This document shows positions 30,951 to 43,051 of a stretch of DNA of 64,000 bases, one piece after another. Source of the stretch: Armigeres subalbatus (lineage: Eukaryota; Arthropoda; Insecta; Diptera; Culicidae). Under the pieces are notes generated by a model, which ran no database searches, had not been told where the DNA came from, and saw nothing but the letters and a program-made list of their open reading frames with translations. The position numbers and the translations under genes are program-made. The stretch lies in NCBI RefSeq assembly GCF_024139115.2, contig NC_085141.1:218897783-218961782 (forward strand), given 5' to 3'. Every line of letters starts with the position of its first letter. The stretch's first letter is position 1.

Positions 30951-31106
30951 CTCGCTTAACTTTTCAAAAGGACCTAAGTAACATTTTTTTTTAAGAATTA
31001 ATTTGAGTACTGCAATCAAATGCTTTCATGTTTTTCTGTTGATTGCGCTATTCAAATTAATTCATGGAAAAAATGCTACTTAGGTCCTTTTGAAAAGTTA
31101 AGCGAG
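30951..31106. mobile_element. 156-bp hairpin MITE
   Basis: CTCGCTTAACTTTTCAAAAG and GACCTAAGTA at the left are matched by TACTTAGGTC and CTTTTGAAAAGTTAAGCGAG at the right; the arms of about 55 bp continue with AATTAATTTGA and surround a loop of about 40 bases. No clear target duplication. Confidence 0.75.
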
Positions 31107-31790
31107 ATTTTTTTCATCAAATGCTGTGTCTGGTTGTCTAAGGTTATCACTGGTTTTGTTTTCTGCATCTGATAGTAAAAAAGAATGTCAAATATTTTAT
31201 TTTTGTAAAAATTTACCCGCGAGCTGCGTCTGGTTGGCTAGTCACCGGACAGACCAACAGGGCTATTATATATAGTATTATACATATTTATATTGCGCAA
31301 CACACGTAAAAAACGTAAAACTATTTTCAGAAAAATATATTTTTATCGGGTAAATGTCAATGCACACCTAGTTTCTCGACTGTATTTTATGTATTTTTTC
31401 AGCTTTCAGATGGTGTACTCAGAATTTGGATTGAGCGGTGCGCTCATAGTGAAAAATCGATATTTTCGATAGAATTCAAGATGGCGGCCAAATTCGAGAC
31501 GGCGCCAAATTTTTTTACATCAATTGAAAATTTTATTTATCCTCTATACAACAGCAACAAGTTCTGAAGATGTTTCATTAAAAAATTGTATGATATAACT
31601 TGATTACTTACCTTGAAATTATCAAAAAAAAATTACAACATGAACAGCCCTTTAGAAAACTAGGGGTCCATCAATTTGACTTAATCAAAGCGTTATTCAT
31701 CTAGCTTCAATATATTCTAACTAATAGCGATGGAAATTCTAAATCAAAAGATATGTGCCATTGGCGGCCTGGCTCCAGCGAAAATTACTC
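31107..31790. other. No recognisable feature
   Basis: AT-rich, no open frames or repeats of note. Confidence 0.4.
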
Positions 31791-31794
31791 AAAT

Positions 31795-31995
31795 GAGAAA
31801 AGAGTAATTTTAATAAAAGAAAAAACCGAAGAGAAGAAGGAAGAGAGGAACGAAAGAAGAAAGAAAAAATCGGAATGAAAAAAGAGTATTAACAGAGAAA
31901 AAATAGCGAACAAAAACAAATTAAATTTGAAAATAGAGAGAAGAAGAAATGCAAATATGAGGAAAAAAGGATAAGAAATAACAATTGGATTAAAA
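31795..31995. repeat. GA-rich low-complexity stretch
   Basis: Purine run of AGAAGAAGGAAGAGAGG type. The minus-strand frame of 90 codons over it (Phe/Leu/Ser-rich) is a composition artefact. Confidence 0.8.
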
Positions 31996-32057
31996 AAAGA
32001 AGGCAAAAGATGGAAAATGTTTAAAGAAAACATAAAGATTGAATTTGGATATAACAA

Positions 32058-32310
32058 AATTTATATACGTAAAAATGGATTTCTGTCTATCTGAACCTTA
32101 TAGACTCAGAAACTACTAAACCGATCGGCGTGAAAATGTATATGCAGAGGTTTTTGGGGCTGGGGAAGATTCTTAAGATGGTGCGAGACCTCTCCCCCCC
32201 TTAGAAAGGGGGGATTCCATACCAATGAAACAGATTTTTTTTGCACAACTCGAGAACTAATCATAAAATAAATCAATTTTAGGCGAAACGAAGGTCGTCG
32301 TGTCTGCTAG
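32058..32310 (+). mobile_element. Mini-Helitron
   Basis: The 5' part has TATATACGTAAAAATGGATT and TTCTGTCT, the 3' end has GGCGAAACGAAGGTCGTCG then CTGCTAG followed by T. These ends are characteristic of a widespread insect non-autonomous Helitron family with a 3' CTAG and insertion between A and T. The exact 5' TC start is not clear. No coding capacity. Confidence 0.6.
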
Positions 32311-34950
32311 TCAATAATAAAAGAAGGGCAAAGAATAAATAAAGAGGACAGAGGAAATTGGAATTGGGATTTATGGGAGAGGAAATATAGAAGAGTGCCA
32401 TGACATCTAGAAACAATGCTGTCATCATTGATCAGAATAACTCAGATAGTCAATAGCACCGACCAATATCCATCTATATGCCAAATGTCAAAATGTTTGT
32501 ATGTAGACAATGCCAAAAAAAGCACCATCAATAGCCCAAACTCTATCTTATTTGTACGCGTATGTCGCATTCGCAAAACCTTTGTCCCAAATAAATTTAA
32601 TTAAAGATTCTGCATTTCATCATCTTTCCTGTTTCTACACTGTATTTGCTAGTCTTGCAAATAATATACTCCTTAAATGATAGTATGATTCCTATTTCAA
32701 TTTCAAATATTCGCTGCTCCAAACTGCTTACATTAAAAAAAGAATCCAAAGTATTGTCAATGCACCGCAAGAGACTTCGATCAATATAAAACTGAATCAA
32801 AAACAAAATCTGAACAAAAAAATCCATCTATTCTAGTTTCCGTACTATCCACGATGGCATCCCCTCGCTTGAAAGATAAAACACCATGTCCATCACTTCC
32901 CAAGTAGAAAAGTAAAGACAAACTTTTTCTGAGCTTCCCTGCCTCGCACAACCCGAAATCAAAATGAACAAACTTTCCGATAGTTTATTATCTCCAACAA
33001 TGTTTGCGTTGGGCAGTTTATGTGGAGCAGTTTCCGCTTTTGTATGTAAATTTATCGACCAGCTTTCAAGAGGACATAAAAGAAGCAAATCACCCGCAAC
33101 CGAAGCAGCGACTCCCCGATAATCGTTTTACACCCCAGTGCTGCCATAAACAGAGGGTTCATTGAAAAGCATCGATGCTCGTAACCGGAAAATAATGCTA
33201 ATTATAGCATCTTCCCTCCATTTGATAAGAGAACTCAATCGCCACCATGAGAACCCTTCAACTGAATGGAGAACAACAAACATGTTGAAGATCAATACAC
33301 GGCTCACGAGGGCCCTCCGGTTAGGATGAGCAAAAATTACTTGGTGGTGAACGTCTTCAGCTCTAATTGAGCGGTGTCTTCGATTTATTTATTTTTTACG
33401 ATTCAATCGCTTAACGCTGCCCAATTGCCACCATAGGAAAAAAAACCACGAAATGATAAACGATTCGCCGATCAGATGGGGCCAAACAACCTTGCGCGCC
33501 CGGTGAGTGTGTTTGAACTGGATCCAATAATACGATAAACTGAAACTCTTGTAGCATGTACCATGATCCGGTCATCCCATTTGGAATGGATAGTATTTTT
33601 GCACGGCTGTTGCTGCATGGCACACAGTCGGGCAGGTGACTGATACCCATTAGCCAAGTGAGTGCAGCGAGTGGCCTTGGCATTTGACGACGATGATGGT
33701 GCCGCGGTGCGTGTCTGCCCTCGAGTAACAGAGATCATCATCGGTTATAGTTTCAATGAGGGTTACTGGGAAAGGATTAAGCCGACTGATGGTGGCGGCG
33801 AAGGCATTCCCAATTGATGTCGCGCACCAGATCGATCCGCAGCAAATGAACTCATCTGAGGCATTCCTTTCACCACGGGTAATTAGTTGGAAGCTGTTGT
33901 GATCACCCCAGGCGATGCAGTGAAAAATGTGCAACAGCGGCGATATCAAGTGTCACGCGGAACATGGTATGTTAATTTGCATGCTGTTTAACCCTTTGAG
34001 AATTATTGGGCCATATTTTGCCTTTCTTGTGCATTTTTGTTCAAAAGACAACCCTGAAATTTTCATAACTTCCATCTGGTGACTGATTAAATTTAGTTCA
34101 AACCATGGTATGAATGACAATTATGTAAATATTAAACTTATTCAGGCCATCACAAATATAATTGATTTTTTGTTGTCTTGATGACCTCATGATGGTCAAG
34201 GGGTGGAAAATCTTATATATAAAAATGGATTGGCTTATGTGCATATTCATACAACTTCAAAACGGTCGGGTGAATTTTCTTCATAACATTGAAGACAGAC
34301 ACCAGTGGTAAATCTCCTACCGTCCTCCTCGCTCTCAAAACGATTGTGCCTCGAGTATCACTCCCTCAATGTTGGAGTTGAGTTCAGAGTTTCTAAAACT
34401 CTTAAACGGGGTCTCACCTGACGCTAAAGACCCAGAAATGCTCCGAAAGCCCACATCGTCAGCACATACGCAGCCCTTACTTTGTTTCATTAAACGCATT
34501 GGCGTAAATAAGGGGGAAGGCGGGGGGGGGGCTTCTACACAAATTAGCCACCCTCCTTCTTTGGATTCGAAATGTAAATTAGCAGTAATATAAATTTTCG
34601 AAATATAGCATAATGAACTACTGAAAATGTTTGAAGACAAAGGTGTTATCCCCCATATTCACCATATCATAATGAAATGAGTGGAAGACAAAAGAGCTTG
34701 TTTCTCATTTATGATAAAGATTCCTGTGTGGCAGTGAAATTGCACTTGGTGTTAATTATGAAAAGACAATATCCAATTGATTTGAAAGTATCAAAGTAAC
34801 AACAACAACAACGAAAAGCCACCAAAATATCAATCAAAGCTATCGTGGTCAAAGACATGTGGTCAACCATCGCGAACTGAAGTGACATTTTATCAGCAGA
34901 CTTTCGCTTGCCTAGCAGCATGACAATCTCAACAATTCCCATCAACATTC
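32311..34950. other. No supportable gene
   Basis: 2.6 kb with short frames only. ATCTTATATATAAAAATGGA at about 34210 looks like a Helitron 5' end of another family, without a matching 3' end. 33400-33950 is less AT-rich and could hold unique host sequence; frames of 90-100 codons there overlap antisense. Confidence 0.4.
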
Positions 34951-34954
34951 GAAC

Positions 34955-35895
34955 AGGATTTTTATCAGAATCCGAGAGGAATTCTCATCAGAATCCGAGA
35001 AGGATTGTCATTGGAATCTCTAAAGGAATTTAAGAATCATCGAATTCAAGAATTCACAATGGATTCCTTTCGGTATCGTTGAGGGATACCCTTGGGAATC
35101 TGTGGGGGATAACCTTCATAATCCATGGAGGATTAGCTTCAGAATCTCTCGTTGATTTGCTTCGGAAATACGTCATACTACGGAGTCATTCGAAGATTTG
35201 TTTCGAAATCTTTTCGAGATTTGCTTCGGAATTTCTTGACGACTTCTTTACCAATACTTCGACGATTTTCTTCGGAATCCCTTGAATATTTTATTCGGAG
35301 TCTTTCGACGTTTTGCCTTGGAATTCCTCAATGATTTGCTTCGGAATCAGTCGACGATTTGCTTCAACATCCTTGGAGGATTCCCTTCGGAATCATTGGA
35401 TGATTTTTTTCGGAATCCCTGGAGGATTAATTTGAAGTCCCTCATCTTTTCACTTCGCCTTGGAATCCCTCAATGATTTGCTTCGCAATCCTTCGACGAT
35501 TTGCTTCTACATCCCCGGAATATTGCTTACAAAATCCCAGGAGCATTCACGTTGGAATTCCTGGATGATTTACGACGGAATCTCTGGAGCATTCTCGTTG
35601 GAACTCCTGGAACATTTCCAACGAAGTCTTTGGAACATTCTCGTCGGAATCCCTGGAGCATTCCGGTCGATATCCCGGGAGAATTTAGAATCCCTTGAAC
35701 AGCCTTGAACATCCTTGGAATCCCTGGTGGATTGCCTTCAGAATCCCTGGAGGTTCGCTTCGGTATGCTTGGAGGATTCCTGTCGAAATCTCTAGAGATT
35801 CCTCGCGGAATTCCACAAAAATTCCCATCAGAATCAATAAAGGATTCTCATCGGAATCCTTGGAGGATTCCCGTCGGAATCTCTGAAGGAATGTT
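34955..35895 (+). repeat. Degenerate minisatellite, about 23-24-bp period
   Basis: Roughly 40 diverged units of the type GGAATCCCTGGAGGATTC plus a few bases. In the best part (35578-35690) successive units are 23 bp. Frames of 60-80 codons are open on both strands because the unit lacks stops in several frames; they are not genes. Confidence 0.85.
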
Positions 35896-37142
35896 GCATT
35901 ACTATTATTCATTTATTTTCATCTTTTTGTAACGTTTTACGTTTATTTCGATTGAAATTTAAATGAAAATATTCGATTAAAACCGATAAAACAAAAATAA
36001 ATTTTGAATTTTGTTTCAATTTATGATCATGTGTCGTGTTCGTTTGCGTTCGTAAAATTTGTTCGTTTCAGTGTCAATTTCAGGTTTATAGTTTTTGTTA
36101 TAAAAGCTCAACTCATTATGGCACGCATGTGAGCTGCAAATAGGCGGCAAACAGGCGCCATGCCTCCGATCGCCATGCTAATCGGTTGGCGCAATTTTAT
36201 TTGAATATGCTTTAGAATTAGAAATTGAGTGATAGCTCAGATTTGAATAGTTGAATGGTAAAATGATTTCAAAAGATTCAACATTTCTTGGCGCAAATAC
36301 GACTCAGACTCGCTCATTTCGTCTACGAATCGGCTGGAGAGCAGAAGTGCGCGAATAAAATACTTACGCTCAGTTCTTGAAAGTTTAAGATTTTGCTTGA
36401 GTAATTGTAATAGTAATTGTTTAATTTAAGGGTAAAATTAGTGAGTGAGTTTTAAAAAGATAAGTGGTGTCTGTGTGTTTCTTTCTAGCTTAGTGGATCG
36501 AGGTCCAATCGATTGCGTTTTCTGCTCAGATAATTTTATTAAAGTGAATTATTACGAAAAAAGGTAATTAAATTTAATTAAGTTGGCAATTCCTTAAATT
36601 TAATGTGATTTCGAAAAAAAAGAAGAAAAAAAAAGAAAAAGAACTGTAACCGTTCGGGGAATGTTCTCGAGGATTTGCTAAACGGTGGCTTTAGCGCCAC
36701 TCTCAAAAAGAGACCACCGATTGACCACCGTGTTCGATTTGCCCGGCTTTTGGAGACCTTTTCGCTCAGGGAAACTTCTCGAACGGTTCACGGAATAATA
36801 ATCAATTTCGTAACGCATGCACTGTTTCTGACTCTCTCTTAACGAAACGAATCCGCAATCGCCTTAGGTGGTAGGAGCAGATTTATCACATTACCACTAA
36901 GATAACTTAATGAGGTGGTAAAATGCTCGATGATTTTTGAAAAAAAAGCTCAAAAGAGAGAAAATATATGAAGGAGCTATAGCCCCACCTTAGACATCGA
37001 GGTTAGTTACGCCAAATCTCCCTGCTGCCGCCGACGTATGACATAGGGGACAGGGGGGATTAAAAATGGTCATTTTTACGTTACGTAATTAATGGATCTT
37101 CCCTAATGATAAGATGAATATTTTCATTTTCAAAAGAATCAC
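35896..37142. other. No recognisable feature
   Basis: AT-rich, with a GC-richer stretch around 36640-36800. No repeat partner in the window was found except a weak similarity of 37060-37085 to the satellite at 58200-61260. Confidence 0.4.
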
Positions 37143-37380
37143 CCGGTGGCCAAGGTGATCCATACACAATGTCATGCTCAGAATATCGGGCAATAACCTG
37201 GTGAAATTTTTTTCTGATCCGCAGGGGACAAGAAGGCGAGGTGCGCAGAGAGCAAGGTGGATCGATTTGAGGTCCCTCCGTGAACTACAAAGTTGGCGAC
37301 GTGCAACTACAGATCGAGCTGATTGCAGATGAATTTTATGTATTGCAGAGGCCTAAGTTTGAATAAATCAAATGAAATAA
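37143..37380 (+). mobile_element. Fragment of an RTE 3' end
   Basis: Degenerate copy of the last 240 bp of the RTE family seen at 43035 and 55112: CCTGGTGAAA, GGGACAAGAAGGCGAGGTGC, GCAAGGTGGATCGAT, TTTTATGTATTGCA and a final GAATAAATCAAA tail occur in order. The frame is broken. Confidence 0.75.
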
Positions 37381-37984
37381 GTTCCGACGTTAGAATGTCA
37401 AATAGTGCTATGCGATGAAATTAATTATTTTTTGTTTTATTTATTTCATGGCTGTTCCGGAATTTCCGGAAGGCCACGACATCTGAAAAATCTTGGTGCA
37501 AAACGTAAAATTTAGAAAATTTCATTTTTTGGGATCCTCCAGATTTCCCGGAGGACCACACGGTGGTTAGAGATGTGCGCCGTCACCACCGACAGTTTAC
37601 GGCAATCCCGTTGAAACTCCAGAGGATTTCTCGTGAAAAAAGCTATTTTTCTTGAAAATTCCATACAATTTTTCGTTGAAAAATCGAAAAAGCTTTTCGT
37701 AAAACTAAGAACTTTCATTACAAATTCCGAAGAATCTCCTTTGATATCTCGAAAATACTAGCGTTGATATTCTGAATAAATTTCCTTGAAAATTTGGTAG
37801 ATCTTTTTGTAGAATTTAAAAGAAAAGAAGAAGGGATCACCGTCTTTGACCAGGAGTCGCACAGGCTGAGTTCTTAACACTTAGCATTAAACAACGGACA
37901 GCCCACCAGATGCAAATTCCCGAAATTTCCCGGGTAAATTATAAAGAATTTCCTTTTGGGAATCTCAAAAAATGTCATTAACCT
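37381..37984. other. No gene; degenerate GGAATTCC-type words
   Basis: Contains TTCCGGAATTTCCGGAAGG and CAGATTTCCCGGAGG phrases resembling the arrays at 49-52 kb. Confidence 0.4.
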
Positions 37985-38410
37985 GAAACTCGACTGGCAT
38001 TTGGCCGATAATGTCGTTCGGCCAAACAGGTCATTTGGGTGAAAAGGCGGCTAATCGAATAGGTCATTTAGCCAAAAAGGCCTAGATGGTCGTTTGGCAT
38101 AAAAGTGCCATTTGGCTGAAATGGACATATGGCAGAAAGTGTTGTTTGCCAGAGCTGCCAAAAAAATTCGTTTGACCGAAAATGCTGCTTGGCCGGACGA
38201 GGTGACATATGGTCGAAAATGGTTTGGCCAAAAATGTCATTTTGCTGTAAGCGACGTACGGCATATGGCTTTTTCAGCCAAATGACTTGTTTGGTCGTAC
38301 CGTCAAACCGTTTTCCACTTAACCGTATCGAACAAATGGAATTCCGCTAGATAGCTTTTAGTATTCGGTCAAATGACTTTCCACCGAATGATTTTCAACC
38401 AAACGACCCT
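37985..38410. mobile_element. Decayed foldback element
   Basis: CATTTGGCCGATAATG-type words read in one direction up to about 38250, then AGCCAAATGACTTG / TCGGTCAAATGAC words read in the opposite direction. Same arm words as the foldback at 53833-54513, more diverged and without the GTGAGAAG core. Confidence 0.55.
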
Positions 38411-39187
38411 TCGACTTTTGAAATTTTTCATGTTGAATTTCCGAAGAATTACTAATGGACAACATAAAAAATTTCACGTAGAAATCCAAAGAAATTCCAA
38501 AAAAAATCCAGTTGAAATTCCGTTGGAAACAGTTTTTGTGAAACTTAAAAAAATCACAAGGAAATTCTGTTTAGTGGAAACTCCGGAAAATTCTCGACGA
38601 GAAAAAAAAATCGAAGCATGCATGCCCGGTGGCATAGGCAAACTTCTAAACAATTTCCCGTGAAAATTTCAAAGAAATTCCGGTGAAAACTTTAGAGCAT
38701 TTCCTGTTGAAAATTCGAAAAACTTGGAAGAATCTCCTGGGACAGTTCATTAGATTTTTCCGGCGAAATAAAAAGATTCTCCCGTTAATGTCTTAAAAAT
38801 ATCCTGAAAAAAAACTTTACGTTACGAACGTAATAAATAAATCGCCAAGCCTTCGCCGACCAAAATTATGACAAACGCCGCCGCCGTGGTTTGACAGAAA
38901 AAGTCATTTTGCCAAACGGGTCACCAAATGTCAATTACTGAGCAGTTAATGTGAACTCGTCTGACCAATAAGGTCAAAAATGTCCTTTCTACAAACCAAA
39001 ACTTTTTTTTTTGTAAAAAAAAACTCAAAGGTGCAGCCCAATCGGGTTGTACGCAAAGGTGACGTAGGACTACGTAGCTATTCGAAAAGCCATGATAAAT
39101 TGTGTTTCTTTATTAACATCGAGCAAACTGCTCGAAGGACAACTAAATCATGAAGTCGGATAGTTGCTCCCAGTTAGATGGACTTTG
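38411..39187. other. No gene; ends with a GACGTAGGACTACGTA motif
   Basis: GACGTAGGACTACGTA at 39061-39076 belongs to the dispersed motif family listed at 8903 and 27617; its inverse is at 41199-41214. Confidence 0.45.
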
Positions 39188-39500
39188 GTGGGCCCTCCTT
39201 AGCCGTGCGGTAAGACGCGCGGCTACAAAGCAAGACCATGCTGAGGGTGGCTGGGTTCGATTCCCGGTGCCGGTCAAGGCAATTTTCGGATTGGAAATTG
39301 TCTCGACTTCCCTGGGCATAAAAGTATCATCGTGTTAGCCTCATGATATACGAATGCAAAAATGGTAACCTGGCTAAGAAACCTCGCAGTTAATAACTGT
39401 GGAAGTGATTAATGAAAATTGAACACTAAGCTGCAAGGTGGCTCTGTCCAAGTGTGGGAATGTAATGCCAATAAGAAGAAGAAGAGAAAGAAGAAGAAGA
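39188..39500 (+). mobile_element. Feilai-type SINE with 12-bp target duplication
   Basis: Bounded by AGATGGACTTTG at 39176-39187 and 39501-39512. The tRNA-like head has an A box (TTAGCCGTGCGG) and a B box (GGTTCGATTCC); the body follows with CTGGGCATAAAAGTATCATC and the tail ends AATGCCAATAAGAAGAAGAA. Internal pol III promoter elements and the tail repeat are what a tRNA-derived SINE should show. The name Feilai is by resemblance. Confidence 0.85.
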
Positions 39501-39512
39501 AGATGGACTTTG

Positions 39513-39908
39513 AGTCTCCAACCGGGGAATTAAAATGACTCATCGGCCGCATCGCCGCTGAAGCCTCTCGACTGGCTTTCAGTGGAGGACATCACAATCC
39601 TAGAAGACACCATCCTCAAAAATGTCCGGAATAAAGAAGAAATAAGCAGAATCAAAAGTAGCGTGAAACCAAACGCAAATATATTTATTTGAAACGTTTG
39701 GTTTTCGCCCGCGATGGAAGCGTACGTGGCAAAGTGAGGAGAACTTCAAGAATTAATTACACACAGTCCTCGATGATTTTTCGCTAAGCCTCCACCATTT
39801 GGAATAAATTTTCAGCATTGCCACTGCTATCCACGCCTTCGTGCTGCTGTGTCCGCTCCGCTGCATCAAACTTTGTCGAACCGCTCTTTGCGAAATCCCG
39901 ACCAAAAT
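39513..39908. other. No recognisable feature
   Basis: ACCAAACG and CGTTTGGT around 39667-39703 can form an 8-bp stem. Nothing else. Confidence 0.4.
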
Positions 39909-40091
39909 GGCTCGCGCACGCCGGAAAGCAGCTTTCTTGTATTCAATAAATTAAGCCCGTTAGCTCCGCCCCTTTGTGATCTGTATGGGTGTAGATAAAA
40001 TGTGCGTGCACTCATAACGATTAATGAAGGGCGGAGCTAATGGAATTACTTCATTGAATATAAGAAAGCTGCTTTTCGGCGCGCGCGAGCC
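39909..40091. repeat. Inverted repeat, 65-bp arms, 53-bp spacer
   Basis: GGCTCGCGCACGCCGGAAAG, CAGCTTTCTTGTATTCAATA and GTTAGCTCCGCCC (39909-39973) are matched in inverse by 40027-40091. Weaker inverse similarity continues outward to about 39860 and 40135. Could be a MITE or a divergent promoter pair; no frames of interest start on either side. Confidence 0.75.
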
Positions 40092-41219
40092 ACTTTGCTC
40101 GGGATTCCACAGACAACGGACCGTTCGGAAAATGACAAATTCTAAGAATCCTATGAAATTTTCTTGCAAGATTCTGAATTTGGTTATGATATGTTGTTTA
40201 TCCAAAATGCGTATTGTTGCGAGGAATAACAGCAGAAATTTGACTCAAGACGAAGTTCTTCATATTACCAAACATTATCTCTTGGCATCTGTTTGTCCGA
40301 GCGACGTACGCCGATGGGTGGTTGCTGTAGAAAGTTTCCACTGAGGTGGCGTCTTCATCGATTTTATACGAAAGCCACCATTTTATACAAAAGAAGTTTG
40401 ATCCGACTATCCGAAATAAACTTTTTTCTAAGTGCAAAACTCAATCGTAAATAGCGAATTTGATGGCGCGTCGGAGGGAAATGATGTAATGAATTTTAAT
40501 GGGTGGAACTACTATCAACAACCAAGTTACCACGCCCAACCCGATGCCACCGAAACAGTCCATTTTCACAATTAACTCTTTCTTTTCATAAAATGTTTGT
40601 CCTGAGAAGAACCAATTTTCTTTTCCGAATGCTCCTTTCCAACTGACACCACAATTTGTAATAAATTTTCAGCATCGGCACTGGCGGTGCGGGATCGCCA
40701 CAGTGCTATTTTTATGGTCAACCCTTTCTTCATATGAAATGCTGGTTCGTTGAGATTGAATGATCTGCAGCAACACATCGAGCACCACCACCAATGCGAT
40801 GGATTTTCTTTGAAAATGTTATTAGCGCCTCCGTGATGCTGTGTCCGCTCCGCTGCGATCGCTTTGATGCGTCCGCTCTGCGTAAAATCTTGTTCAAACT
40901 GAGGATTAGATCCAAACCCGCAAGTGATTGATTTTTGATGTCTGTGCTAGTGATGCATGTACGTGATTGGTTAGTTTACCTATTTCTAAACTTTTTATCA
41001 ATTATCGGTAAAAAATAGTAGAAAAATAGTATTTTCATATAAATACAAAGAAGCGTTGACTCATCCTTGATCGAATAGTCAAAAAAAATTAAAATCCACC
41101 GAGAAATGGCTGAGATATTAAAGTTTAAAGTCTATCATATTTTCGTGACGGTCCTCGATTTTCGCAATCGTAAAGTGTACCCCAATATAAAAAACACAGA
41201 CGTAGTCCTACGTCAAAAG
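40092..41219. other. No supportable gene
   Basis: ATAAATTTTCAGCAT and GCTGTGTCCGCTCCGCTGC occur here (about 40660 and 40840) and also at 39805-39865, so this belongs to a diverged direct duplication with 39780-39900. Confidence 0.45.
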
Positions 41220-41505
41220 GCCAATTCAGCAGAACGACACTTTCGGCCGAATGTCCATTTTAGCCTAATTGCTCTTTCTGCCAGACGATCATTTGAGGTA
41301 AAGGACATTTTCGGTCAGTTGAGCTTTGCGGCAACCGACCTTTCCAGCCAAAGGAACTGTTGGACCAAATGACATTTTCGGCCAAATAAATTTAGGTTTG
41401 ATGGCTTCAGCCAAATGGTTTATACAGTCAACCAACATTTGCGGCCTAACAACTTTCGACCTTGTGGCCTTCGGCCAAATGACCTCCTGCCAAACAACTC
41501 ATAGC
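41220..41505. mobile_element. Foldback arm fragment
   Basis: Repeats of TTTCGGCC / CCAAATGAC words in one orientation, as in the right arm at 54127-54513. Confidence 0.55.
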
Positions 41506-41644
41506 TATGAGTAATCTAGTAGAAGAAAATAGACGGCAATACAATTTTACTCAGTCACTGAGTAGATGAAAGTTAGCGTGTACGACGGTTGTAGAAGTTC
41601 TTGTCTTGCATATCGGCAGCATCGGTTGGCGCATAACATTGGAT

Positions 41645-41938
41645 CTTCTTCTTCTTCTTCTTATTGGCATTACATCCCCACACTGGGACATAGCCGCCTC
41701 ACAGCTTAGTGTTCATTAAGCACTTCCACAGTTATTAGCTGCGAGGTTTCTAAGCCAGGTTACCATTTTTGCATTCGTATATCATGAGGCTAGCACGATG
41801 ATACTTTTATGCCAAGCGAAGTCGAGACAATTTCCAATCCAAAAATTGCCTAGACCGGCACCGGGAATCGAACCCAGCCACCTTCAGCATGGTCTTGCTT
41901 TGTAGCCGCGCGTCTTACCGCACGGCTAAGGAGGGCCC
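41645..41938 (-). mobile_element. Feilai-type SINE
   Basis: Inverse of the copy at 39188-39500 over its full length, with B box GGTTCGATTCC and A box TTAGCCGTGCGG on the minus strand and GAAGAAGAAG tail at 41645. CATTGGAT (41637-41644) and CATTAGAT (41941-41948) may be the target duplication with one mismatch. It cuts off the 3' part of the endonuclease fragment to its right. Confidence 0.8.
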
Positions 41939-42300
41939 CTCATTAGATACATTGGATATAGTAAGGTTTTGGACCCGTATTCTAAATCTGGCAACGATTA
42001 TTCTTTCACTTATACTTATATGTTCCCACTTCATAAGCGCAGAGTGTGCCTGGGCGCTTAGTAGGAAGCCAACTCCGCGATACCGGGGAGCGTGTTCACC
42101 TCGTGAACCAGAGTATAGCAGAATTGGTCCCGACGGCATTCTGTATTTTCCAAAGTTTGTCCAACGGACTTCACTCAGTCCCGGGATCTCGAGCTTCATA
42201 TGGCGTGTCTCATTGGTGAGCTGTGCCAATTTACCCTGCTGGGCTAGGGTTAAAACGTTCCATGTTCCTATTCGTGTCCGTTGTTTCACGCTAAGAGTCG
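41939..42300 (-). pseudogene. N-terminal endonuclease fragment of a non-LTR retrotransposon
   Basis: On the minus strand from 42289: RIGTWNVLTLAQQGKLAQL, then GLSEVRW and GVGFLLSAQAHSALMKW, the opening blocks of an apurinic-type endonuclease domain (the Asn and Glu of the active site are in GTWN and SEVRW). It is cut at the SINE boundary. The clade is not settled; it differs from the RTE copies here (KLGTWNYKSL) and may go with the RT type at 16067-16966. Confidence 0.75.
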
Positions 42301-42469
42301 TTGCCGTAAAATCCGTCCGTATTCTTTCATTGTCGGATTCTCGAACAAATTGATGTTTTCGGGAGCAGTAGGTCAGACCGCATCGTGCTTTCGTGCTATG
42401 CGGTTCTTTTATCTCTTTGCTGAAGGAAGATTTTAATACTACCCGAAGCTATTTTAATTTCAACAGTGC

Positions 42470-43034
42470 TTCTCAGCGCTATTTGTACCCACTGATTCCG
42501 TTACAATCTTTGCTTGGACCCGTGCCCTCGTTTTACGTTGGACCCGTTTGCGGAAGTAAAATTCCGACAAGCGGTGGTACTCCCGTTCTGGGAGAGAAAA
42601 CCTCTTAGAAGGTCACGTCTCCACGCTCAGCAATGAGCATTTATAAAACAAGGGGAATCGCTGAATTCACCACTTCCTTCTAAAAAACAAGGTTTCAAGG
42701 CCGTCCTGCAAAAGCGCGGAAAAAATAGAAGGAAGCTGGAGACTTCAGATATTTCTTCTAACTTTAACATTGAAAATAAATCTTCTCCTATCGAACTGAG
42801 CAATCAGTTCGATTTGATTCATGACGAAACTGAGCAAATCGAATCTACCTCTAGCCCAGGTGATTCGATCCATTAGAAGAAGCAAAGGATTTCGCCAATT
42901 GTGGTATATGTTGCCGAGTTTTCTGGCTTTAGGAATGAGATTTTGAGTGACTTTCAGGGGATCAAGGTTTCATTTCAGCTTGCCAGGAAGGGTGACTGCC
43001 GCGTTTTGCCGGGATCCTTTGACGATCGCAAACG
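42470..43034 (+). pseudogene. Jockey-clade ORF1 (gag-like), 5' part
   Basis: From about 42660 a basic, Ser-rich N-terminal region (KKQGFKAVLQKRGKNRRKL) reads to an in-frame TAG at 42873-42875 and on into RISPIVVYVAEFSGFRNEIL, the start of the PRE_C2HC-type domain found upstream of zinc knuckles in Jockey-clade gag proteins. The gene is cut at 43034 by the RTE insertion and continues at 46333. The preceding 42470-42650 (with TTACGTTGGACCCG) is probably its 5' UTR. Confidence 0.7.
43022..43034. repeat. Target duplication of the RTE insertion, left
   Basis: ACGATCGCAAACG, repeated at 46320-46332. The next base is T on both sides, so the duplication may be 14 bp. Confidence 0.9.
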
Positions 43035-43051
43035 TTTTTATTTATTTATCA

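Noticed and set aside
33411..33949. Minus-strand frames of about 90-100 codons in GC-richer sequence
   Set aside because: Overlapping in several frames, no domain, no splice-consistent continuation.
34209..34340. Second Helitron 5' end
   Set aside because: TATATATAAAAATGG start resembles the family, but no CTAG-type 3' end with hairpin follows.
39188..39280. tRNA gene
   Set aside because: A and B boxes are present, but the sequence continues into a SINE body with tail and target duplication; no cloverleaf acceptor stem closes.
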